Assembly: GCF_042688525.2 (NCBI RefSeq)
Contig: NZ_JBHWAB010000001.1
Span: 2,046,001 to 2,110,000, forward strand
Origin: Haloimpatiens sp042688525
GTDB lineage: Bacteria; Bacillota; Clostridia; Clostridiales; Clostridiaceae
Length of the DNA: 64,000 nt
Direction: 5' to 3'
Shown: positions 56,641 through 64,000 of the stretch, in pieces
How positions within the stretch are numbered: position 1 is the first letter of the stretch
Layout of the letters: each line of letters opens with the position of its first letter
Made by a program: the position numbers and the translations under genes
Notes under the pieces: generated by a model
Database searches by the model: none
What the model saw: the letters and a program-made list of their open reading frames with translations, nothing else
Told to the model about the DNA's origin: nothing

Positions 56641-58811
56641 TGAAAGATAGGAGTTCAAGTTATCTAAATAAAAATAGTAGTGAAAAATATGCAAAAGCTC
56701 CATATAATTTTATACCATTTCCAGAGAAAATATTTTATAGACATACTCTTTTAAAAAATTGTGAAAACGAAGATAAAGGAATAGATATATTACCAAAGCA
56801 TGATGAATTTAAATTGGGTTTAAAAACAGGGTATATAGATTATTCTGTAAAGGTAGAAACTCCTTTGTTTATAAGTGATGGTAATAAAGATTTTTTTAGA
56901 GTTAATGGAGATTATGTAATTCCAGGAAGTACTGTAAGAGGAAAAGTAAGAAGTAATGCTGAAATATTATCATGTTCCTATCCAGAGTTTGTAGAGGATA
57001 AAAAATTATGGTTTAGAGGTGCTTTTTCAAAAGATGTACTCAAAAAAATGTATACAGATGCTGTGTTATCTGGTGAAACTGGAAATATTAATGAAAAAGT
57101 TAAAGCAGGGTACTTATGCAGAAAGGATAATAAGTGGTTTGTTATTCCAGCTAAGAAAGATAAAAATGGCAAATATTTTAGAGAGATACACGAGAGTATG
57201 CTGAGAAAACAATACAAAACGATAGATGAAAATATTAGAAGTAATATTTTTATGTATGAGTTTAGAGATAAACATAGTAGGGAAGAATTATGGTATTTAA
57301 TTAAAGATAAGAAGAATAAAAAGAAAGAGATTAATAGAAAAATTAAAAATAAAGAAAAAGAGTTATCTAAAAATGAAAAGAATAAGTTTAAATATATGGT
57401 AAATGACCTACAAAACGAGATAGAAGCTTTATTAAAACACAATGAAAGAAAGGGATTTAAACCATATTATTATAAAGCATTATACTGTTTAAAAGAAAAT
57501 AATTCACCATTAATAAAAAAAGTAGTAAAATCAATCAATGATGATGATTATGGAATTTTAATGAATTCATCAAGATTAAATCATAAACAAAATCATTATT
57601 TGATATTTAAAAAAGATAATGACAAGAAGGAAAAAATAGTAAGTCAAGATTTGATAAATCAATACAAAACTAGTGTAAAATACAGGCAAGCTATAGAAGT
57701 GGAAAATTTTGAAATAAACAAAGATAATGATTTTGTTAAAGGAAAGGAAAAGCCTATATTTTATATAACAGATAAAGAAGATAATATTATATCTTTTGGG
57801 TTTACTCCTTATTTAAAAGTAACTTATAAAAAATCTGTTAAAGATGGAATAAAAACAAATAAAGAAAATTGTGAAGAAATGAATAAAGGAAATATTGATT
57901 ATGCTAAAAGCATTTTTGGATTCACTAATTTAAGCTATAGTGAAGGTACTGAGAATAAAACTAAGTCTTACAAAGGAAGAGTAAGTTTTACTAATGTTAA
58001 ATCAGCAGGAAACTGCAATCAAATAAAAAAGCCTATTTTAAAACATCTTATGAATCCTAAAATAAGTTCTTTCCAGCTTTATTTAAAACAAAACACTAAT
58101 AATCCTAAAAAGTTAAAAACATATAGTAGTGATGATTTTGAACTTAGGGGAGAAAAATTTTATTGGCTTAGACATACACACGATGATAAAGATGAGTATA
58201 AAAAAGGAGAAAAGGCACAACAATATGCAGTTTTATACCCTGTAGATAAAGGGGCAATATTTAAAGGAAGAATTTATTTTGAAAATTTATATGAAGATGA
58301 ATTAGGATTACTATTAATGTCTATAAAACCTTTTGAGGATGCCAAAGAAAATTTAGGGCAGGGAAAGCCATATGGTTATGGAAAAGTGAAGTTTGAAATT
58401 GACGATATAGTAGAGATAGATTCTCAAGATAGATTTATAAGTTTAAATATGAATTCAAGTAAAAAATCAATAATGGGCAGTAAAAATGATTGCATAGGTA
58501 AATTTAAAGATTATATGAAAAAGCAAAACATAAATGTTGATTTTGATAATGAATATATGTATAAATGTTTTTCCTATAGTAAATCAAAGACAAGAGATAT
58601 TTGTGAACCAGAATTTAATTATATGAGAATAACAGATTTTAAAAACAGAAAGATACTTAAACCTGTAGAAAAGTATATAGATGAGGATAAAGAAATGACT
58701 TCACAAGAACAAGCTGCGGTTACTAAGGAAGAAGATGAAAGTGAGTTAGATAAAGATTCAATGAGGAAACGTTTATCTATTAGATTTAAAATAGGAGTAA
58801 TGAAAAAATAA
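56640..58811 (+). CDS. Large RAMP protein, TIGR03986-like (type III)
   Basis: The 723-aa protein begins with AKAPYNFIPFPEKIFYR, the opening I associate with TIGR03986 family RAMPs. It continues with VETPLFISDGN, NGDYVIPGSTVRGKVRSNAE and LWFRGAFS. A lysine-rich, probably helical insertion of about 60 residues interrupts the middle (about 215-275). The C-terminal part carries GRVSFTNVKSAG and ENLGQGKPYGYGKVKFE, a RAMP glycine-rich loop. It starts at GTG overlapping the previous stop by one base (TAGTG) with GAAGGGGGG upstream, and ends the operon. The module lacks the Asp seen in the 54836 protein, so it is probably structural. Confidence 0.78.
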   Translation: MKDRSSSYLNKNSSEKYAKAPYNFIPFPEKIFYRHTLLKNCENEDKGIDILPKHDEFKLGLKTGYIDYSVKVETPLFISDGNKDFFRVNGDYVIPGSTVRGKVRSNAEILSCSYPEFVEDKKLWFRGAFSKDVLKKMYTDAVLSGETGNINEKVKAGYLCRKDNKWFVIPAKKDKNGKYFREIHESMLRKQYKTIDENIRSNIFMYEFRDKHSREELWYLIKDKKNKKKEINRKIKNKEKELSKNEKNKFKYMVNDLQNEIEALLKHNERKGFKPYYYKALYCLKENNSPLIKKVVKSINDDDYGILMNSSRLNHKQNHYLIFKKDNDKKEKIVSQDLINQYKTSVKYRQAIEVENFEINKDNDFVKGKEKPIFYITDKEDNIISFGFTPYLKVTYKKSVKDGIKTNKENCEEMNKGNIDYAKSIFGFTNLSYSEGTENKTKSYKGRVSFTNVKSAGNCNQIKKPILKHLMNPKISSFQLYLKQNTNNPKKLKTYSSDDFELRGEKFYWLRHTHDDKDEYKKGEKAQQYAVLYPVDKGAIFKGRIYFENLYEDELGLLLMSIKPFEDAKENLGQGKPYGYGKVKFEIDDIVEIDSQDRFISLNMNSSKKSIMGSKNDCIGKFKDYMKKQNINVDFDNEYMYKCFSYSKSKTRDICEPEFNYMRITDFKNRKILKPVEKYIDEDKEMTSQEQAAVTKEEDESELDKDSMRKRLSIRFKIGVMKK

Positions 58812-58812
58812 T

Positions 58813-58980
58813 TTAGGAGAAAAACAGTTGCTAGGGGAAATGATATTTTGCTTTGAAATCTTTCATTTCAGTAACAAGTTCTAAGTTTTACTCATATTGA
58901 AAAATAACTTTTTTCAAATGTTTATTATGCAATATATCATTTTCTTTTGTTAAGCAGCATTTTTTACTGAAAAAGTTGAG
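58813..58980. repeat. MITE-like palindrome, internally deleted copy 7
   Basis: About 168 bp. It keeps one arm (GAAAAACAGTTGCTAGGGG; TCAGTAACAAGTTCTAAG) and the far terminus (AAGCAGCATTTTTTACTG, AAAAAGTTGAG) but lacks the centre. It sits at the end of the type III operon. Confidence 0.75.
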
Positions 58981-59010
58981 TTAAATATTAATGTACAGTG
59001 GGTGAAAAAG

Positions 59011-59919
59011 ATGAAGAAGATGAAAAAAATTTATAAAGGTTTAATTTTTACAGCGATACTTTTTATTATCTTTTGTCCATCAATTTGTTTAATGGATACA
59101 AATAATAGTATAGTTTATGCTGCTAAGCCTTCGATTAATGAAACAATGTCAAAAGAAGAGATTATGAAGAAATATTATGAGTTAAAAAAAGATAATCAGG
59201 AGTTAATAGAAAAATATAATGCATTAAATCAAAAGTGGGCAGATGAAAAAATAGATATAGAAAGTAAAAAATCTAGTGTGGATGATAGATTAGTTACAAT
59301 TGTGACAGTTGGAAGTGCACTTTTGTTGATTTTTTCGTTGGCTATAACTATATATGTAAAAAATCATATAAAAAATAAGATTAAACAGTTATACGAAAAT
59401 AAAATTAACCATATAGTTGAAAAAGAGATAGATGAAAAATTACCAAAAGAGGTAGCAAATAATGTTGAAGTAGAAGTCGAACATATAAGAAAAATTGTTA
59501 ATGAGTGTAAAAAAGAAGAAATTTTAATGGAAAACAAAAAAATACTTCTTTTATATAGTGACAAGGAAAAGAAAAGTTGTATAAATTATGTGCTAATCAA
59601 ATTTAATATAATTAGATGTGTTTCAATAGATAGTAATTTTAATTTAAGCAATTGCGATATTGTATTATTTAATAATGAATGTTGTAATGAAGAAAAAGCA
59701 AAAAAATATAAGGAAAAAATTCAAAATATAATAGAAGAAAATGAATGTAAACAAGGGTTGGCTTATTTTTACTATTCAACTAATGTAAGATTAAATACAG
59801 GAATATCTGAAAAATTAAATTTCGCTAATTCTCAAGCTACTTTATATGCTAATTTATTAAATTTATTAAAATTTCATGATGCTATTTTATCCAATGATGA
59901 AAATGATAAATGTATATAA
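59011..59919 (+). CDS. Signal-anchored membrane protein with coiled coil and unknown cytosolic domain
   Basis: A 302-aa protein. It has an N-terminal signal-like segment (YKGLIFTAILFIIFCPSI), a short external coiled coil (about 50-90), and one transmembrane helix (about 94-114, TIVTVGSALLLIFSLAITIY). A cytosolic coiled coil of about 55 residues follows, and then a Rossmann-like alpha/beta domain (KKILLLYSDKEKKSC, CDIVLFNNE, FANSQATLYANLLNLLKFHD). I do not recognise the last domain. Starts are possible at 59002 (GTG), 59011 and 59020; GGGTGA favours 59011. It follows the type III operon after a MITE remnant and may be independent of it. A single-pass protein with a cytosolic sensor-like domain would fit an accessory effector, but no CARF motif is seen. 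Confidence 0.6.
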   Translation: MKKMKKIYKGLIFTAILFIIFCPSICLMDTNNSIVYAAKPSINETMSKEEIMKKYYELKKDNQELIEKYNALNQKWADEKIDIESKKSSVDDRLVTIVTVGSALLLIFSLAITIYVKNHIKNKIKQLYENKINHIVEKEIDEKLPKEVANNVEVEVEHIRKIVNECKKEEILMENKKILLLYSDKEKKSCINYVLIKFNIIRCVSIDSNFNLSNCDIVLFNNECCNEEKAKKYKEKIQNIIEENECKQGLAYFYYSTNVRLNTGISEKLNFANSQATLYANLLNLLKFHDAILSNDENDKCI

Positions 59920-59963
59920 TATTTAAATTTTTATTATAAGTATTTATATAGAGGTGTTAGATT

Positions 59964-60439
59964 ATGTGTTTTTCTGAAAAAATAATAAAAAAGATATTGT
60001 TAGAATATGAGGGGCAGAAGTTTTTTCAAAAAGAGGACAAGCATTTACATATAAGGTAAAAGGCAATCATATAGTTCCAAGTACCACTAATTATAATATA
60101 CCTATAAGTGATATAGTAGAGGGGTTAAAAAGAGGACGAGTAGAGAATACTACTGAATTACAAGATTTAAGAGGACCGTCTTATATTTATGCACTTGTAA
60201 ATGATGATAGATTTAAAATTGACTATAAAAAAGATGTGGAGTAGAGGTAGAAATATGACTTCTACTCAAATAATATTAATAATCTAAAAGGTTTCTTAAA
60301 GTATATACATTTATTTAGTATTACTACAGTTGAGGAACTTTTTACTATAGGTAGATTAATGTTTGATAGGGAAAATATTATCTTGTATGAATATGATATG
60401 GGCTTAAGAGAGTATAAGCCTACAATAAGATTAATTTAA
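59964..60439 (+). pseudogene. Decayed gene of unknown function (frameshift plus two stops)
   Basis: A good start (GAGGTG then ATG at 59964) gives MCFSEKIIKKILLEYEG, and the frame then fails in a run of G near 60012. In the neighbouring frame the protein continues (KRGQAFTYKVKGNHIVPSTT; LRGPSYIYALVNDDRF) to TAG at 60242 and TAG at 60248. After these the same frame stays open as KYDFYSNNINNLKGF to 60439. One lost G and two nonsense changes restore a product of about 155 aa. I do not recognise the family. Confidence 0.65.
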
Positions 60440-60562
60440 AATGAAAAAACACCATATAATAATAGAAAATTTTTGATTTTATATATTTTGATTTTATGCT
60501 ATTTTTCTGAAAAGTTAATATCATAACTAATGATTAAAACTATTTATAATATAAATCTAATT

Positions 60563-60704
60563 TTCGTCGACCCTCAATAGCGTAAAATTCCCCGGGGATC
60601 GACGAATCTGCTAACCCCCATGAATCCTATATTTCTATATTTTATTTACAATTTGTTAACAATTGAACATTTTTAGAAAGTGTGATATAATGCCCCTTGG
60701 ACGG
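60563..60704 (+). promoter_or_regulatory. CRISPR leader E
   Basis: Same hairpin and TTGTTAACAA palindrome; TTGAAC (60663-60668), 17 bp, TATAAT (60686-60691). The 40 bp upstream match the linkers before leaders B and D. Confidence 0.9.
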
Positions 60705-63276
60705 GTTTTTAGAATACCTATGAGGAATTGAAACTCTACCACACTATCTTTGTAAGTTATAGAATAATCGCCGTTTTTAGAATACCTATGAGGAATTGAA
60801 ACGAAATTTTATGGACTAATATAAAACTAAAATATGCAGCGTTTTTAGAATACCTATGAGGAATTGAAACGCATCTTGAGCGTGAGAAGGTTTTAAAGTT
60901 TTATTGGAGTTTTTAGAATACCTATGAGGAATTGAAACATTGGCGCTTGTCTTATAATTTTTTTTGTCGTTTAGTTTTTAGAATACCTATGAGGAATTGA
61001 AACCCAAGTAATATTTCAGATGATGATATGACAACAATAACATGTTTTTAGAATACCTATGAGGAATTGAAACTGAAGAGAGAATAAGTGGAAATAGAAG
61101 TAAATTAAAAGTTTTTAGAATACCTATGAGGAATTGAAACTTGTCTGATGTAGTAACACTTTGAACCGTTTCAGTGTTTTTAGAATACCTATGAGGAATT
61201 GAAACAATAGATATGATTCGCTTCAACTTCTTGAATTTGATTGTTTTTAGAATACCTATGAGGAATTGAAACTACTAAAGAGGAAGTCAAGGGAGTAAGA
61301 CCTCACCGTTTTTAGAATACCTATGAGGAATTGAAACTAGAATGAACTAAAAAAAGAAGCCCGTAAGACCTCACCGTTTTTAGAATACCTATGAGGAATT
61401 GAAACTCATATTATTCCTCCTAACTATTGTATGTTCCCATTTCGTTTTTAGAATACCTATGAGGAATTGAAACCTATTCTCCATAAGACCGTTGTCTGAC
61501 GCATCTTCAGTTTTTAGAATACCTATGAGGAATTGAAACTACTATTACAATAGTCAATCTTTAATCTTAAATTGTTGTTTTTAGAATACCTATGAGGAAT
61601 TGAAACACACCTAGAAAAAGAAGCCCTGCTGTGATGCTGGCGGTTTTTAGAATACCTATGAGGAATTGAAACACATTTCCTTGATATCAGACACCTCTTT
61701 AATTCTTTGTTTTTAGAATACCTATGAGGAATTGAAACTTAACTCTGAAAAGTGTTATAAATTCATAAATCTATGTTTTTAGAATACCTATGAGGAATTG
61801 AAACTTGCTAAATGAAACTGGTTTAAAATTAATTGTCTGTTGGTTTTTAGAATACCTATGAGGAATTGAAACCTGTAAACCCAGCATTCGCAACCATGTG
61901 CCTTGCCAGTTTTTAGAATACCTATGAGGAATTGAAACAAGATTGTTTAAAAGCATTAAAGCATCGTAATTTTTGTTTTTAGAATACCTATGAGGAATTG
62001 AAACAATTCCCTTGCATAGTATCAGCCATTTTTTTAGTAGCGTTTTTAGAATACCTATGAGGAATTGAAACTTTTCAAACATCCTTGCAAGCTGATTCAG
62101 ATGTTCGTGTTTTTAGAATACCTATGAGGAATTGAAACGATTAATATCAAAACTTAATTTAAAATATGGGTTTTGATGTTTTTAGAATACCTATGAGGAA
62201 TTGAAACAAATTTTGTTTAAATGGAATCCAATTATGCAATGTAGTTTTTAGAATACCTATGAGGAATTGAAACTTTTGTGGCTATTCATTTAGTTTGTTT
62301 AATAATAAATTAAGTTTTTAGAATACCTATGAGGAATTGAAACGCTTTTAAATCTTCTTTATAATATAAAATTTTATCTGTTTTTAGAATACCTATGAGG
62401 AATTGAAACATGTGAGCTTTTATTGTGCTTAAATTTAGTTTCCCTGTTTTTAGAATACCTATGAGGAATTGAAACATATTTCTTTATCTTTCCACCATTT
62501 TGTATTTTTCAGTTTTTAGAATACCTATGAGGAATTGAAACTACGCTAAGGACTACGCATTGGCAGCGGCTCATGGAATGTTTTTAGAATACCTATGAGG
62601 AATTGAAACTATCACCAAAACATTTTTCTAAATGTGCAGTTATCTCGTTTTTAGAATACCTATGAGGAATTGAAACGATGCAAAACAGGCTGCAAACCCG
62701 TGTATTTCCAAGTTTTTAGAATACCTATGAGGAATTGAAACTATCACTGTGACCTAATAAATCAGCGACCTCATCCAGTTTTTAGAATACCTATGAGGAA
62801 TTGAAACTCATGTTCACTATAATCACTTGTGCTTATCGGCCAACGTTTTTAGAATACCTATGAGGAATTGAAACTCATAAATGCCACTAATACCATTAAT
62901 GCTGTGTCCCGTTTTTAGAATACCTATGAGGAATTGAAACCTTCTACAGTTGCAGACACTACAAAAAATATGAATTCAGTTTTTAGAATACCTATGAGGA
63001 ATTGAAACATAACTGCTCTATGTTTTTAAGCTACCCAAGGACGATCGTTTTTAGAATACCTATGAGGAATTGAAACTCGGTGCAACGATAGCAGAAGGTA
63101 CGAGATTTTTTACGTTTTTAGAATACCTATGAGGAATTGAAACATGCTTTTTCAAAAGCACCTATCCCACTAAATAAACGTTTTTAGAATACCTATGAGG
63201 AATTGAAACATAGTTACTTGGTAAACTCCATGCCTCACACATTTTGGTTTTTAGAATACCTAAGAGGAATTGAAGC
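60705..63276 (+). CRISPR. CRISPR array E, 39 repeats / 38 spacers
   Basis: The canonical repeat throughout, except the last (63247-63276), which has CCTAAGAGG and ends GAAGC. Neighbouring spacers at 61273 and 61338 share their last 13 bases. The trailer and a broken rpn copy follow. Confidence 0.97.
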
Positions 63277-63560
63277 ATATCTTCTTAACTTTTAGTTTTA
63301 CAAATCTTAAAAAATTTCTCCAATTTACGATTATATTGACTAGTATTAAGTAGTAAACGTTAATTGTATCTATTTATTGCTTTATATTATGAAGAAAATA
63401 TTTTCAAATTGTATCAAAGATAAAATACTAAGCCCTAAAAAATTCAACAACTATAATAGGGCTTGATTTTTATGAGTAAGGTTATAAAATATAGTTGTCT
63501 TAAAATAAATAATATTAAAAAATATGATTAAAAATAATTGGATTTTAGGATATAATATTT
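63277..63560 (+). repeat. Array E trailer block with terminator
   Basis: A more diverged version of 29101-29402 (ATATCTTCTTAACTTTTAGT at the start). Terminator TAAGCCCTA (63429-63437) with TAGGGCTT (63457-63464), then GATTTTTAT. The block ends where the rpn start region is deleted. Confidence 0.8.
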
Positions 63561-63994
63561 AAAAGAAGATAGACTTCAAAGATGGTTGACTTTCTTAAGC
63601 AGAGAACCCAAATTTTTAATTTGGTGTGAATCGCTTACTCAGATGAAGAATGAATCTGAGTTTCCTTTAATATAAAAAAGAAAGATTAAAGGAGTTGATG
63701 GAGATGGATAAGGACATAAAAAGAGCAGAAGAGAGACTTGAATATCTAAGCAGCGATAAAGAAACAATAGAAATTTATAAAGCTAGAGAAAAATCGCTTC
63801 ATGAAAGAGCTAATATGATTAATGGAGCTAAGGAAGAAGGAAGAAAAGAAGGGATAAAAGAAGGAAAAAAAGAAGGAAGAAAAGAAGAAAAAATTGAAAT
63901 AGCAAAAAATTTATTAGTAATTGGAATGAAATTAGAAAAGATAGCAAATGTTACAGGATTAAGTACAGAAGAAATCAAAAGTTTAAATCAATAA
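63560..63994 (+). pseudogene. Rpn/PD-(D/E)XK nuclease family gene, copy 3, N-terminally deleted
   Basis: The promoter region (GGATTTTAGGATATAAT) runs directly into the codons for KEDRLQRWLTFL, so the start and the nuclease core (about 180 residues) are missing. The same foreign segment seen in copy 1 (AGCAGAGAACCCAAATTTTT ... CTGAGTTTCC) then breaks the frame. The C-terminal part (63695-63994) stays open with a longer EGRKEGIKEGKKEG repeat. Copies 1 and 3 share the disruption, copy 2 does not. Confidence 0.85.
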
Positions 63995-64000
63995 GGTTTA

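Noticed and set aside
56978..57442. A 154-codon minus-strand frame opposite the large RAMP gene
   Set aside because: Shadow of an AT/lysine-rich coding strand (phenylalanine and leucine-rich translation), no ribosome site.
59011..59919. Naming the cytosolic domain a CARF sensor
   Set aside because: No CARF signature is visible to me; only a general Rossmann-like pattern, so it is kept as a hypothesis.
1..64000. tRNA and rRNA genes, insertion-sequence transposases, integrase genes, replication origin
   Set aside because: Looked for and not seen; the only mobile-type genes are the rpn copies, and the palindromic repeats lack a transposase.

Overview
The DNA is strongly AT-rich, with AGGAGG-type ribosome sites, frequent TTG and GTG starts, a GerA-type spore germination gene at the left edge and bacterial-enhancer (sigma-54) control. 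This fits a spore-forming, anaerobic Clostridium sensu lato. I do not assign a species.

Left part (1 to about 25,760) is ordinary chromosome. It holds a partial germinant receptor gene, a PlsC-type acyltransferase with a frameshifted tail, and a two-component system followed by an ABC permease and ATPase. Next come a sigma-54 activator with its target (a cysteine desulfidase/serine dehydratase-like enzyme), a second two-component system, three consecutive cyclic-di-GMP genes (GGDEF, GGDEF-EAL, HD-GYP) and an NhaC-type antiporter. A Nudix hydrolase follows, behind what looks like a ykkC subtype 2 (nucleoside-diphosphate type) riboswitch. The rest is two conserved hypothetical genes, a PrsW-type protease and a small HTH protein. 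Long imperfect palindromes of about 255-265 bp (MITE-like, TIR around CTCAACTTTCGCAG) sit in at least six intergenic gaps, with further fragments.

Right part (about 25,980 to 64,000) is an accessory island. It begins with two tandem aegerolysin-like genes and continues with five CRISPR arrays that share one 30-bp repeat: by my count 34, 44, 55, 35 and 39 repeats, about 207 repeats and 202 spacers. Every array has the same roughly 141-bp leader with a hairpin, a TTGTTAACAA palindrome and a consensus promoter. A complete type I-B operon except cas6 (cas8b-cas7-cas5-cas3-cas4-cas1-cas2) lies between arrays B and C. A second effector operon lies after array D: cas6, an HD-less Cas10, three large multi-domain RAMP proteins and a 143-aa protein. 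It is type III, closest in layout to III-D, and has no adaptation genes. The only cas6 of the window is in this operon, so both effectors probably use the same crRNAs.

Arrays A, C and E each end in a conserved trailer followed by a copy of an Rpn/PD-(D/E)XK nuclease-family gene: one intact, two broken in the same way. The block trailer-rpn-linker-leader is duplicated, so the island has grown by segmental duplication while the spacers have diverged completely. Downstream of the type III operon lie a single-pass membrane protein with a cytosolic domain I do not recognise and a decayed gene. The membrane protein is a candidate accessory component, since no CARF effector is visible.
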